From Rhizobium sp. 16-449-1b (GTDB lineage Bacteria; Pseudomonadota; Alphaproteobacteria; Rhizobiales; Rhizobiaceae), in assembly GCF_017741935.1 (NCBI RefSeq), contig NZ_JAGHMH010000002.1, forward strand, positions 430,098 to 494,097: a stretch of DNA of 64,000 nucleotides, in the 5' to 3' direction. The notes below the pieces were generated by a model. The model was not told the origin of the DNA. It made no database searches and worked only from the letters and a program-made list of their open reading frames with translations. The position numbers were made by a program, and so were the translations under genes. Positions 1-10,116 of this stretch are shown here, piece after piece. Numbering within the stretch: the first letter of the stretch is position 1; each line of letters starts with the position of its first letter.

Positions 1-486
1 AACGTTCTCGCTGCTGGCTGCAAGGACTCTGGCGCTCTCGACGTGATCTCCAAGGAAATCGCTGACAAGGCTGCTCAGAGCAAGGCTTGCGTTGCAGTTC
101 GTAAGGACGGCGCTGCAGTCGACATCGACGGCGACTATCCGGAAACGCTGGCACGCATCGCTGCCAACAAGACCGGCGTTGGCGTATTCGGCCTCTCCTT
201 CTACGAAAACAATGCTGACAAGCTGAAGGTCGCTACCGTCAAGGGTATCGTTCCGAGCCCGGAAACGATCGCTGACGGCACCTACCCGGTTTCCCGTCCG
301 CTGTTCTTCTACGTGAAGAAGGCTCACCTGGGCGTTATCCCGGGCCTGAAGGAGTACGTAAACTTCTTCGTATCCGACCAGATGGTTGGCCCTGACAGCC
401 CGCTCGTCGAGTACGGCCTGGTTGCTGCTCCGGACGCTGAGCGCGAAGCGACCCGCAAGTCGGTCGAAGACGGCAAGACCATGTAA
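1..486 (+). CDS. pstS: Phosphate ABC transporter substrate-binding protein PstS (3' part)
   Basis: Open from the first base in frame 1; only the last 161 codons are in the window. The product is the periplasmic phosphate-binding protein that delivers inorganic phosphate to PstCA. The visible part has the PstS C-terminal pattern: GVFGLSFYENN, then TYPVSRPLFFYVKK, then a final lobe with a VNFFVSD helix. It is the first cistron of pstS-pstC-pstA-pstB-phoU-phoB in this window. Alanine is written GCT far more often than in the following genes, which may reflect high expression. A GTG at 43 is internal, not a start. The promoter and any Pho box lie upstream of the window. Confidence 0.95.
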   Translation, partial: NVLAAGCKDSGALDVISKEIADKAAQSKACVAVRKDGAAVDIDGDYPETLARIAANKTGVGVFGLSFYENNADKLKVATVKGIVPSPETIADGTYPVSRPLFFYVKKAHLGVIPGLKEYVNFFVSDQMVGPDSPLVEYGLVAAPDAEREATRKSVEDGKTM

Positions 487-494
487 TGAACTTT

Positions 495-523
495 GCCGGC
501 GCGATCCAAGGGGTCGCGCCGGC
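495..523 (+). other. Intercistronic stem-loop between pstS and pstC
   Basis: Arms GCCGGCGCGA (495-504) and TCGCGCCGGC (514-523) pair perfectly. Three more inner pairs, one of them a G-U wobble, leave a 3-nt loop. It starts 8 bases after the pstS stop and has no T-run, so it resembles an RNA-stabilising or partially terminating hairpin more than a full terminator. Such a structure would let pstS mRNA outnumber the rest of the operon, as binding proteins usually do; that role is inferred. Confidence 0.7.
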
Positions 524-639
524 ATTGCCTTTGTCCGCTCTAAGGGAGCGGTGAAGCTGAACTACTCCATGATTGGAAGCCGAGATGGCCGAGACGCCGT
601 TTCGCTCTTGGGGGCCGAGGGCCTGGGGGACCTTAACGA

Positions 640-2117
<1,478 letters not shown>

Positions 2118-2121
<4 letters not shown>

Positions 2122-3440
2122 CGGACGTTGTTTCCTCCGGACAGGGCGTCGTCGTCTCCAAGGCGCCGGCCCGCCGCGACATCGGCATCAAGCGTCGCTA
2201 CGCCGCCGAACGCCGCTTCCAGGCCTATGGCATCGCTGCCATCTCCTTCGGTCTGATCTTCCTGGCCATCCTGCTCACGACGGTTATCCGTCAGGGCTAC
2301 ACGGCCTTCGCGCAGACCTCGATCACCCTGCCGATCGAGTTCTCCGAAAAGGTGCTCGACCCCAACAACAAGCGCGCCACCGACCCGTCGGTGCTGATCG
2401 CCGCCAACTATCCGGTGCTGATCCGCGACGCCATGGTCAAGACGCTCGGCATCAACGCCCAGAGCCGCCCGGAAACGCGTGACGCCACCGCGATGATCTC
2501 CAAGGGGGCGCCGATCGTGCTCCGCGACATGGTCGTTGCCGATCCGTCGCTCATCGGCAAGACGGTCAACGTCACGCTTCTCGCCGACGCCAACGTCGAC
2601 TCCGCCAACAAGGGCCAGATCGACCTGACGGTTGACGAGAAGAACCGTAAGGTCAACGACCGCCAGGTCGGCTGGATGCAGCAGATGGCCGCCAGCGGCA
2701 CGCTCCACAAGGAGTTCAACACCGGCCTCTTTGTCAACGGTAACTCCAGCCGTCCGGAAGCCGCAGGTCTCGGCGTCGCCCTCATCGGCTCGCTCTACCT
2801 GATGCTGATCGTTCTTGCGCTGTCGCTGCCGATCGGTGTCGCCGCTTCGATCTATCTCGAAGAGTTCGCGCCGAAGAACAAGCTGACCGACCTGATCGAA
2901 GTCAACATCAACAACCTCGCGGCCGTTCCGTCGATCGTCTACGGTCTGCTCGGTCTCGCCGTCTTCATCAACTTCGCAGGCCTGCCGCGCTCCGCGTCGC
3001 TGGTCGGCGGTCTGGTGCTGACGCTGATGACGCTGCCGACCATCATCATCGCCACCCGCGCGGCACTGCGCGCCGTGCCCCCTTCGATCCGCGCAGCCGC
3101 TCTCGGCCTCGGCGCCTCGAAGATGCAGATGGTGTTCCACCACGTTCTGCCGCTGGCAATGCCTGGCATCCTGACCGGCACCATCATCGGTCTGGCGCAC
3201 GCGCTCGGTGAAACCGCGCCGCTGCTCCTGATCGGCATGGTTGCCTTCGTCGCCAATGCGCCTGCCACCCCGATGGATCCCTCCACGGCTCTGCCGGTGC
3301 AGGTTTACATGTGGGCAAACGAAGCCGAACGCGCCTTTGTCGAGCGCACGTCCGGCGCCATCATCGTCCTGCTCCTGTTCCTGATCGTCATGAACCTCGG
3401 AGCCATCCTCTTGCGTCGTCGCTTTGAGCGCCGCTGGTAA
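2118..3440 (+). CDS. pstA: Phosphate ABC transporter permease PstA
   Basis: Second permease subunit, partner of PstC. It has 440 residues: a cytoplasmic start, a membrane segment around residues 38-60, a long hydrophilic insert (about 70-210), then the multi-span ABC permease core. The EAA-type loop reads [20 protein letters not shown] near residues 335-354. A DUF3333-like N-terminal extension is usual for PstA of this group. It overlaps pstC by 4 bases and lies 14 bases before pstB, so the three are clearly one transcript. Confidence 0.96.
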
Positions 3441-3454
3441 ACGGAGTAAACATC

Positions 3455-4270
3455 ATGAACATGTTGACGGAAGCCGCAGTTGAGAAGGCGCTAGACCAGA
3501 AGATGAATACCATTCCGTATAAAATGATCGGCCAGGACGTCTCGGTTTACTACGGCGAGAAGCGCGCGCTTTTCGACGTGAAGCTGAACATCCGCGAAAA
3601 CACCGTGACGGCTCTCATCGGTCCGTCGGGCTGCGGCAAGTCCACCTTCCTGCGCAGCCTGAACCGCATGAACGACACGATCGACAACTGCCGCGTCACC
3701 GGCAAGATCACGCTCGATGGCGATGATATCTACGATCCGGATATCGACGTCGTCGAACTGCGCGCCCGCGTCGGCATGGTGTTCCAGAAGCCGAACCCGT
3801 TCCCGAAGTCGATCTACGAAAACGTCGCCTACGGCCCGCGCATCCATGGTCTCGCCAAGGCGAAGGCTGACATGGACGTCATCGTCGAGCAGAGCCTGCA
3901 GCGCGCCGGCCTGTGGAACGAGGTCAAGGACCGCGTGCATGAAGGCGGCACCGGCCTTTCGGGCGGTCAGCAGCAGCGCCTGTGCATCGCCCGTGCGATT
4001 GCCGTCAGCCCCGAAGTCATCCTGATGGACGAGCCTTGCTCGGCGCTCGACCCGATCGCGACCGCCAAGGTCGAGGAGCTCATCCACGAGCTGCGCGAAG
4101 CCTACACGATCGTCATCGTCACGCACTCGATGCAGCAGGCAGCCCGCGTTTCGCAGCGCACCGCCATGTTCCACCTCGGCAACCTCGTCGAGGAGAACGA
4201 TACCGACAAGATGTTCACCAACCCGGATGATCCGCGCACCCAGGATTACATCATGGGCCGCTTCGGCTGA
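3455..4270 (+). CDS. pstB: Phosphate ABC transporter ATP-binding protein PstB
   Basis: Cytoplasmic ATPase that powers PstCA. Walker [10 protein letters not shown] is at residues 56-64, the Q-loop at [11 protein letters not shown], the ABC signature LSGGQQQR at 168-175, Walker [13 protein letters not shown] at 188-199 and the switch histidine in [12 protein letters not shown]. The length (271 aa) is normal. The start is supported by GGAG eight bases upstream. PstB is also part of the signalling route by which Pst, with PhoU, restrains the PhoR kinase when phosphate is plentiful (family knowledge). Confidence 0.97.
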   Translation: MNMLTEAAVEKALDQKMNTIPYKMIGQDVSVYYGEKRALFDVKLNIRENTVTALIGPSGCGKSTFLRSLNRMNDTIDNCRVTGKITLDGDDIYDPDIDVVELRARVGMVFQKPNPFPKSIYENVAYGPRIHGLAKAKADMDVIVEQSLQRAGLWNEVKDRVHEGGTGLSGGQQQRLCIARAIAVSPEVILMDEPCSALDPIATAKVEELIHELREAYTIVIVTHSMQQAARVSQRTAMFHLGNLVEENDTDKMFTNPDDPRTQDYIMGRFG

Positions 4271-4313
4271 TCTCCGAAACCGGTAAACCTCAGGACATTC
4301 AAGGATAAGCCCC

Positions 4314-5027
4314 ATGGCATCGACACATATCTATTCCGCCTATGACGATGATCTCAAGTTCCTGACGCGCCGCATCTCCGAAATGGGCGGCCTCGCGGAA
4401 CAGATGGTCGGCGACGCTGTTCGCGCGCTCGTCAACGGCGACACTTCGCTCGCCCAGAAGGTCATCTCCGACGACGTGATCCTCGATCACGCCGAGCGCG
4501 AGATCGGCGAAAAGGCGATCATCACCATTGCCCGCCGCCAGCCGATGGCTGCCGACCTTCGCGAAATCATGGGTTCGATCCGCATCGCGGCCGATCTCGA
4601 GCGCGTCGGCGATCTCGGCAAGAACACTGCCAAGCGCGTCATCGCGGTCCAGAGCACCGGCGTTCCGCGCAAGCTCGCCCGTGGCCTCGAGCATCTCTCC
4701 GAACTGGCGCTCGTCCAGCTCAAGGAAGTTCTCGACGTCTACACCAGCCGCGTTGCCGATCGTGCCAAGTCAATCCGCGAGCGCGACGAGGAAATCGACG
4801 CGATGTACACCTCGCTGTTCCGCGAGATGCTGACCTACATGATGGAAGATCCGCGCAACATCACCAGCTGCACGCATCTTCTCTTCTGCGCCAAGAACAT
4901 CGAGCGCATCGGCGACCACGCCACCAACATCGCAGAGACCATCTACTACATGGCTACCGGCGCCCAGCCGGAAGGCGAGCGTCCGAAGGACGACACCGCC
5001 AACACCGTCGGCGCGGTCACGGAATAA
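4314..5027 (+). CDS. phoU: Phosphate signalling complex protein PhoU
   Basis: Cytoplasmic two-repeat helical-bundle protein linking Pst transport to PhoR/PhoB control. The 237 residues carry the family metal-binding patterns, such as DLERVGDLGKNTAKR in the first repeat and IERIGDHATNIAE in the second. An AAGGAT ribosome site precedes the ATG. It sits 43 bases after pstB and 36 before phoB, the usual order. The short C-terminal tail after residue 215 is variable in the family. Confidence 0.96.
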   Translation: MASTHIYSAYDDDLKFLTRRISEMGGLAEQMVGDAVRALVNGDTSLAQKVISDDVILDHAEREIGEKAIITIARRQPMAADLREIMGSIRIAADLERVGDLGKNTAKRVIAVQSTGVPRKLARGLEHLSELALVQLKEVLDVYTSRVADRAKSIRERDEEIDAMYTSLFREMLTYMMEDPRNITSCTHLLFCAKNIERIGDHATNIAETIYYMATGAQPEGERPKDDTANTVGAVTE

Positions 5028-5063
5028 GCGTTCCGGACCCACGCCCCCAGGAGACCGAGACGA

Positions 5064-5747
5064 ATGATCCCAAGAGTAGCAGTCGTTGAAGACGAAGAAG
5101 CACTAAGCGTGCTTCTTCGCTATAACCTTGAGGCCGAAGGCTTCGAAGTCGATACCATCCTTCGCGGTGACGAGGCCGAAATCCGGCTGCAGGAGCGCAC
5201 GCCTGATCTTTTGATCCTCGATTGGATGCTGCCCGGCGTATCCGGCATCGAGCTGTGCCGTCGCCTGCGCATGCGCCCTGAGACAGAGCGCCTGCCGATC
5301 ATCATGCTGACCGCCCGTGGCGAGGAAAGCGAACGCGTTCGCGGCCTGTCGACCGGCGCCGACGATTATGTCGTCAAGCCGTTCTCGACGCCTGAGCTCG
5401 TTGCCCGCGTCAAGGCGATGCTGCGCCGTGCCAAGCCGGAAGTGCTCTCCTCGCTGCTGAAGTGCGGCGATATCGAGCTCGATCGCGAAACTCATCGCGT
5501 TCACCGCAAGAGCCGTGAAGTCCGCCTCGGACCGACCGAATTCCGCCTCCTGGAATTCCTGATGTCGTCGCCGGGCCGCGTCTTCTCCCGCTCGCAGCTG
5601 CTCGATGGCGTCTGGGGCCATGACATCTATGTCGACGAGCGCACTGTCGACGTGCACGTTGGCCGCCTGCGCAAGGCGCTCAACTTCTCCAACATGCAGG
5701 ATGTCATCCGCACCGTTCGCGGCGCTGGTTACTCGATGGAAGCGTAA
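5064..5747 (+). CDS. phoB: Phosphate regulon response regulator PhoB
   Basis: OmpR-family transcription factor that activates phosphate-starvation genes at Pho boxes. Receiver domain residues 1-120: acidic pair near E9-D10, phospho-acceptor D53 (LILDWMLPG), T83 and K105 (VVKPF). Winged-helix DNA-binding domain about 130-225, with GPTEFRLLEFLM and the RTVDVHVGRLRKAL recognition helix. AGGAG precedes the ATG. It is the last gene of the pst operon and is followed at once by a strong bidirectional terminator. The phoR kinase is not seen and is presumably upstream of pstS. Confidence 0.97.
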   Translation: MIPRVAVVEDEEALSVLLRYNLEAEGFEVDTILRGDEAEIRLQERTPDLLILDWMLPGVSGIELCRRLRMRPETERLPIIMLTARGEESERVRGLSTGADDYVVKPFSTPELVARVKAMLRRAKPEVLSSLLKCGDIELDRETHRVHRKSREVRLGPTEFRLLEFLMSSPGRVFSRSQLLDGVWGHDIYVDERTVDVHVGRLRKALNFSNMQDVIRTVRGAGYSMEA

Positions 5748-5775
5748 GGCGCTTCCATTTCATCCGATCCAACGA

Positions 5776-5802
5776 AAAACGGGCCCCGCGAGGGCCCGTT
5801 TT
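5776..5802. terminator. Bidirectional terminator between phoB and gcrA
   Basis: Stem AAAACGGGCCC (5776-5786) pairs perfectly with GGGCCCGTTTT (5792-5802) around a 5-base loop. It gives a T-run on the plus strand and, through the A-run, on the minus strand. The convergent genes phoB and gcrA end on either side. Confidence 0.93.
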
Positions 5803-5829
5803 CTTGTGTTCCTTATCCTGCTTTCCGGG

Positions 5830-6375
5830 TCATGCGACCCGGTTGGCGGCCTTGCGGCGCTCGTTGACTGGCTGGTAGGCCATGCGCTGGTGGTAGGTGC
5901 AGTACGGCGAGTTGTCGGGCGACTCGCAGCCGCAGAAGTGGAAATCATCCGTCAGCGGATCGCCGACCGGCCACTTGCACGTACGCTCGGTCAGTTCCGT
6001 GAGGCCGAGGCGGCGCGAGATCGGAACGACAACGTTGGAAGCCGGACGGTAGCGGACTTCCTCGATCGCATCGATGTCCATCTCTTCCTTGAGAGCCACT
6101 GCGCCCTGCGGGCGGGCAACGGCGCGGCTTGGCGAGATGCGTGCGGAATTGAAGTTGCTGGCGGGACGGGGCGTCGAAACCGCCGGGCGCTTCGGTGCTC
6201 TGGTCGCCGTCGTCGTGCCGCCGGCCTTGGCGCGGCCAGGCAGGTTCAGGCGGTGGACCTTGCCGATGACGGCGTTGCGGCTTACACCGCCAAGTTGTGC
6301 CGCAATCTGGCTGGCGCTCAGGCCTTCGGCCCAAAGCTTCTTCAGTCTTTCAACGCGCTCGTCTGTCCAGTTCAT
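5830..6375 (-). CDS. gcrA: Cell-cycle regulator GcrA
   Basis: Alphaproteobacterial transcription regulator that works with sigma-70 RNA polymerase at promoters carrying CcrM-methylated GANTC sites. The 181 residues start MNWTDERVERLKKLWAEGLS, the GcrA N-terminal helix-turn-helix, with GVSRNAVIGKVHRL as recognition region. A basic, Ala/Pro-rich linker (about 50-110) follows, then the sigma-interacting C-terminal domain with a Cys/His cluster (TCKWPVGDP, FHFCGC, PYCTYHQRMAY). The start at 6375 is preferred over a frame that extends 18 codons upstream because the family begins at MNWT and a GGAG site precedes it. Its promoter is unusually rich in GANTC sites (see 6494-6559). Confidence 0.95.
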   Translation of the reverse strand: MNWTDERVERLKKLWAEGLSASQIAAQLGGVSRNAVIGKVHRLNLPGRAKAGGTTTATRAPKRPAVSTPRPASNFNSARISPSRAVARPQGAVALKEEMDIDAIEEVRYRPASNVVVPISRRLGLTELTERTCKWPVGDPLTDDFHFCGCESPDNSPYCTYHQRMAYQPVNERRKAANRVA

Positions 6376-6493
6376 GCCCTGTCTCCGCCTTATTGCGTTG
6401 GTGTAGGCAGAATCCCTCACCCATGGCACGGACGTGTCCGGACCAAGAAACGCTTGCTCGATTTTGGTGACTAGTTCCGCCGCATGCAGTCTA

Positions 6494-6508
6494 GTAATTG
6501 AGTTTTAA
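6494..6508 (-). promoter_or_regulatory. CtrA-like box over the gcrA -10 region
   Basis: On the minus strand this reads TTAA-AACTCAA-TTAC, matching the CtrA consensus TTAA-N7-TTAA at seven of eight fixed positions. It overlaps the proposed -10 (6507-6512) and start-site region of gcrA, a position where CtrA would repress. CtrA repression of gcrA is known in Caulobacter; here it is inferred from the motif only. Confidence 0.55.
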
Positions 6509-6535
6509 CCTAGAGTGAGGGCGACTCCGTGACAA
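6507..6535 (-). promoter_or_regulatory. Predicted gcrA promoter
   Basis: Minus-strand -35 TTGTCA (6535-6530) and -10 TAGGTT (6512-6507) are separated by exactly 17 bases. A GANTC site (GACTC on the plus strand, 6523-6527) lies inside the spacer, the arrangement seen at GcrA/CcrM-controlled promoters. Transcription would begin near 6500, giving a leader of about 125 bases to the gcrA ATG. Confidence 0.55.
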
Positions 6536-6559
6536 GAGTCGGTTGAATCGCGGCGAATC
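6523..6559. promoter_or_regulatory. Cluster of four GANTC (CcrM methylation) sites
   Basis: GANTC pentamers lie at 6523-6527, 6536-6540, 6545-6549 and 6555-6559, four in 37 bases with start-to-start spacing of 9-13 bases. Three more lie in the same 427-bp spacer, at 6410-6414, 6594-6598 and 6762-6766. A random 427-bp stretch would hold about one or two. The spacer separates gcrA, whose product reads this methylation mark, from argD. Confidence 0.85.
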
Positions 6560-6676
6560 GATTTCTCGGTTTTCCCCAACTTGCTGGGTGAGAGAGTCAT
6601 TTCTGCAACATTAGCTGTTGATAGCTCGCAGGCACCCCGATGCTTGCTTGACGCATGCGACAAAAGCTCAGTTTTG

Positions 6677-6705
6677 TTGACATCGCACTGCGAAAAGACA
6701 ATAGT
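6677..6705 (+). promoter_or_regulatory. Possible argD promoter
   Basis: TTGACA (6677-6682) is a perfect -35. The hexamer 17 bases later, AATAGT (6700-6705), is a poor -10. It is the best plus-strand promoter candidate before argD and lies just ahead of a hairpin with a T-run. Confidence 0.35.
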
Positions 6706-6712
6706 GCCCCTC

Positions 6713-6734
6713 GCCGCCGAAAGGCGGCATTTTT
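6713..6734 (+). terminator. Terminator-like hairpin in the argD leader
   Basis: GCCGCC (6713-6718), loop GAAA, GGCGGC (6723-6728), then ATTTTTC. It has the form of a small intrinsic terminator and sits about 70 bases before the argD start. It could end a short RNA initiated upstream or act as an attenuator for argD. No gene ends just before it on the plus strand. Confidence 0.6.
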
Positions 6735-6802
6735 CATTTCCGGGCACCCGCTTTTTAGCCGGAGTCCGGGCGATTATTGAGCGAATGACAGGAGATCGCG
6801 CC

Positions 6803-7999
6803 ATGGCTGAAGCCGCGCCGCTTTATGATACCTACTCTCGTGCCCCGCTGCGGTTCGAGCGAGGAGAGGGCGTGTGGCTGATCACCGAAACTGGCGAGCG
6901 ATATCTCGATTTCGGCGCGGGCGTTGCTGTTACCTCTGTCGGCCATAGCAATCCGCATGTCGTCGGTGCACTGAAGGATCAGGCCGATAAGGTTTGGCAC
7001 CTTTCCAACATTTACGAGATCCCCGGTCAGGAGCGCCTCGCCAAGCGGCTGACGGATGCAACCTTCGCGGATAAGGTGTTCTTCACCAACTCCGGCGCCG
7101 AGGCGCTGGAGTGCGCGATCAAGACCGCGCGCCGCTACCAGTATTCGAAGGGCCATCCCGAGCGCTTCCACATCATCACCTTCGAAGGCGCCTTCCACGG
7201 CCGCACACTGGCGACGATCGCCGCCGGTGGCCAGGAAAAATATCTGGAAGGCTTCGGCCCCAAGGCACCCGGTTTCGACCAGGTTCCCTTCGGTGATATC
7301 GAGGCCGTCCGCGCCGCCATCACCGATGCCACGGCCGGCATCCTGATCGAGCCGGTACAGGGCGAGGGCGGTATCCGCCCGGCGACGGTGGAGTTCATGA
7401 AGGCTTTGCGTCAGCTCTGCGATGAAAACGGCCTGCTTCTGATCCTCGACGAGGTTCAGACCGGCGTCGGCCGCACCGGCAAGCTCTTCGCTTATGAGCG
7501 GTTGGGCGTAACGCCGGACATTCTCGCCGCCGCCAAGGGCATCGGCGGTGGTTTCCCACTCGGCGCCTGCCTGGCAACGGCCGAAGCTGCCTCCGGCATG
7601 AAGGCCGGCACCCATGGCTCGACCTATGGCGGCAACCCGCTCGCCATGGCCGTCGGCAATGCCGTGCTCGACGTGATCCTCGAGGAAGGCTTCCTGCAGC
7701 ACGTCAGCGACGTGGCACTCGTCTTCCGTCAGGGTCTCGCATCGCTGAAGGATCGTTATCCTGATGTGATCGAGGATATCCGCGGCGAAGGCCTGATGCT
7801 TGGCGTCAAGGCGGCTGTTCCGTCGGCTGAGCTGCTGCAGGCCATCCGCGCTGCCAACCTGCTGGCCATTCCGGCCGGCGACAATGTCATCCGTTTGCTT
7901 CCTCCGCTCGTCGTCACCGCTGACGAAGCCCGCGAAGGCCTCGCGCGCCTGGAGCGCGCCGCCGAGAGCGTGCGCGCCAAGGCAAAGAAGACGGCTTGA
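6803..7999 (+). CDS. argD: Acetylornithine aminotransferase ArgD
   Basis: PLP enzyme converting N-acetylglutamate semialdehyde to N-acetylornithine in arginine synthesis; some members also serve succinyl-diaminopimelate. 398 residues, class III aminotransferase fold: [10 protein letters not shown] near 98-107, FHGRT, the cofactor-binding aspartate in LILDEVQTG (D216) and Schiff-base lysine K245 ([13 protein letters not shown]). The start at 6803 has AGGAG nine bases upstream and matches the family. The same frame is open back to 6581 but that stretch lacks family similarity. argF follows after 47 bases, so the two are probably cotranscribed. Confidence 0.94.
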   Translation: MAEAAPLYDTYSRAPLRFERGEGVWLITETGERYLDFGAGVAVTSVGHSNPHVVGALKDQADKVWHLSNIYEIPGQERLAKRLTDATFADKVFFTNSGAEALECAIKTARRYQYSKGHPERFHIITFEGAFHGRTLATIAAGGQEKYLEGFGPKAPGFDQVPFGDIEAVRAAITDATAGILIEPVQGEGGIRPATVEFMKALRQLCDENGLLLILDEVQTGVGRTGKLFAYERLGVTPDILAAAKGIGGGFPLGACLATAEAASGMKAGTHGSTYGGNPLAMAVGNAVLDVILEEGFLQHVSDVALVFRQGLASLKDRYPDVIEDIRGEGLMLGVKAAVPSAELLQAIRAANLLAIPAGDNVIRLLPPLVVTADEAREGLARLERAAESVRAKAKKTA

Positions 8000-8046
8000 A
8001 TGGATGGATGCCCGGCCGGATGGCGGGCGTAACAGGTTAAAGACAG

Positions 8047-8964
8047 ATGGCTTCCCCAAAACACTTTCTCGATCTTTCCGCGGTAACCTCCTCCGACCTC
8101 AGGGTCATCATGGATGATGCCAAGACCCGCAAGCAGGCCTTCAAGGCCGGTCAGGGCGACAAGCCGTTGGCAGGCAAGATGCTGGCGATGATCTTCGAAA
8201 AGCCCTCGACCCGCACGCGCGTCTCCTTCGACGTCGGCATGCGCCAGCTCGGCGGCGAAACGCTGTTCCTTTCGGGCACCGAAATGCAGCTCGGCCGCGC
8301 TGAAACGATCGGCGATACCGCCAAGGTCCTGTCGCGCTATGTCGACGCGATCATGATCCGCACCACCGACCATGCGCGCATGCTGGAGCTCGCCGAACAC
8401 GCGACGGTTCCCGTCATCAACGCGCTGACGGATGACACCCATCCCTGCCAGATCATGGCCGATATCATGACCTTCGAAGAGCATCGCGGCCCCATCAAGG
8501 GCAAGACGATTGCCTGGATGGGCGATGGCAACAACGTGCTGCATTCGCTCGTCGAAGGCGCTGCCCGTTTCGGCTATCGCATGAACATGGCGGTACCCCT
8601 TGGTTCCGAGCCGAAGGATCACTATCTGAACTGGGCCCGCAATGAGGGCGCCGAGATCATGCTCAGCCATGATGCCGACCGTGCGGTCGCCGGCGCCGAT
8701 TGCGTGGTGACCGATACCTGGGTCTCCATGAATCAGGAACATCGGGCCCGGGGTCACAACGTCTTCCAGCCTTATCAGGTCAATTCGGCTTTGATGGCAC
8801 AGGCCGACAAGGATGCATTGTTCATGCATTGCCTGCCGGCCCATCGTGGTGAGGAAGTTACCGACGAAGTGATCGACGGCCCGCAATCCGTGGTCTTCGA
8901 TGAAGCGGAAAACCGTCTTCATGCGCAGAAGTCGATTCTTGCTTGGTGCCTGGGCGCGATCTGA
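8047..8964 (+). CDS. argF: Ornithine carbamoyltransferase ArgF
   Basis: Cytoplasmic enzyme joining carbamoyl phosphate to ornithine to give citrulline. 305 residues: carbamoyl-phosphate motif STRTR at 54-58, DDTHPCQ in the middle, and the ornithine-loop motif [10 protein letters not shown] near the C-terminus. Length is typical. It is second in argD-argF-hslO, an order common in Rhizobiaceae. Confidence 0.96.
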   Translation: MASPKHFLDLSAVTSSDLRVIMDDAKTRKQAFKAGQGDKPLAGKMLAMIFEKPSTRTRVSFDVGMRQLGGETLFLSGTEMQLGRAETIGDTAKVLSRYVDAIMIRTTDHARMLELAEHATVPVINALTDDTHPCQIMADIMTFEEHRGPIKGKTIAWMGDGNNVLHSLVEGAARFGYRMNMAVPLGSEPKDHYLNWARNEGAEIMLSHDADRAVAGADCVVTDTWVSMNQEHRARGHNVFQPYQVNSALMAQADKDALFMHCLPAHRGEEVTDEVIDGPQSVVFDEAENRLHAQKSILAWCLGAI

Positions 8965-9056
8965 ACCATACTGGAGGCCACATCGGGCCGGACAGGCCCG
9001 TGGCCGCGCTGGCGGATGGACGGGCTCGTCCGCTGCCCTCAGACTAGGAGAAGACC

Positions 9057-10052
9057 ATGGCAGAAGCTGCAGCCACCCTCGGCGAATTCGATTTCGCCGG
9101 CGATGATCATGTCGTTCCGTTTCAGGTGGAAGGCCTGGATGTGCGCGGTCGCGCCGTCCAGCTCGGCCCGATGCTGGATGCGATCCTCGATCGCCACAAT
9201 TATCCCGCACCCGTCGCCCGCCTGCTGGCCGAAGTCATCGCGCTGACGGTGCTGCTTGGCACGTCGCTGAAGTTCGAAGGCAAGTTCACCGTCCAGACCA
9301 AGAGCGATGGCCCGGTCGATCTGCTTGTTGCCGATTTCTCGACGCCCGAGAACGTGCGCGCCTACGCCCGCTTCGACCAGACGCTGCTGGACGAGGCGGT
9401 CGCCGCCGGCCGCGCCGAGCCCGAGCAGCTGCTCGGCAAGGGCATGCTGGCGTTCACCATCGACCAGGGCAAATTCAGTCAGCCTTACCAGGGCATCGTC
9501 GCGCTCGACGGCGCCACGCTGGAAGACATTGCCGGCACCTACTTCCGCCAGTCGGAGCAGATCCCGACGCGTGTGCGTCTGGCCGCCGCCGAACTGTTCG
9601 ACCGCGACGAGCAAGGCAAGCCGCGTCATCGCTGGCGGGCAGGGGGGCTCGTTGCCCAGTTCCTGCCGGAAGCGCCCGAGCGCATGCGTCAGGCCGACCT
9701 GCACGGCGGCGATGGCGATGAGGGTACCGTCCAGCATGCGGAAGACGATGCCTGGGCCGAAGCGCGTTCGCTGGTGGAGACCATTGACGCCGACGAGCTG
9801 ACCGATCCGCAGGTCGGCGTCGAGCGCCTGCTGTTCCGTCTGTTCCACGAGCGCGGCGTGCGCGTTTACGAGCCGCGCGAAGTGTTCGACCGCTGCTCCT
9901 GCTCGCGCGAGAAGATCAAGGGCGTGCTCAAGGGCTTCTCCGCCGAGGAGATCGAGGCGAGCCAGGAAGAGGGCAAGATCGCGGTCACCTGCGAATTCTG
10001 CTCGACGACCTATCGTTTCGAGGCCGAAGAGCTCGCGCAGGCGGCTGAGTAA
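9057..10052 (+). CDS. hslO: Redox-regulated chaperone Hsp33 (HslO)
   Basis: Cytoplasmic holdase activated by oxidation together with unfolding. It has 331 residues: an N-terminal HSP33 core and a C-terminal zinc switch with the four cysteines as CxC (RCSCSREK) and CxxC (CEFCST). A TAGGAGAAG ribosome site precedes the ATG. It is 92 bases after argF and likely in the same transcript; the link with arginine genes is positional. Confidence 0.95.
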   Translation: MAEAAATLGEFDFAGDDHVVPFQVEGLDVRGRAVQLGPMLDAILDRHNYPAPVARLLAEVIALTVLLGTSLKFEGKFTVQTKSDGPVDLLVADFSTPENVRAYARFDQTLLDEAVAAGRAEPEQLLGKGMLAFTIDQGKFSQPYQGIVALDGATLEDIAGTYFRQSEQIPTRVRLAAAELFDRDEQGKPRHRWRAGGLVAQFLPEAPERMRQADLHGGDGDEGTVQHAEDDAWAEARSLVETIDADELTDPQVGVERLLFRLFHERGVRVYEPREVFDRCSCSREKIKGVLKGFSAEEIEASQEEGKIAVTCEFCSTTYRFEAEELAQAAE

Positions 10053-10055
10053 CCT

Positions 10056-10112
10056 GAAGCATGTCGCGCAAGACCGTGCAGCGGTTTTGCGGCATCGATA
10101 TGCGGCAAGATA
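10056..10112. repeat. Rhizobial intergenic palindromic element
   Basis: The stretch has the form GCATGTCGCGCAA..., a GTGCAGCGGTTTTGCG core, then ATATGC. From memory this pattern recurs in very many intergenic spaces of Rhizobium and Agrobacterium genomes. It can fold with outer arms GCATGTCG and CGATATGC. It sits between the convergent hslO and apaG genes and may serve as their transcript end. Confidence 0.55.
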
Positions 10113-10116
10113 AAGC

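Noticed and set aside
6581..6802. 74-codon N-terminal extension of ArgD
   Set aside because: Open by chance; it has no similarity to aminotransferases, contains the hairpin and GANTC sites, and the ATG at 6803 has AGGAG.
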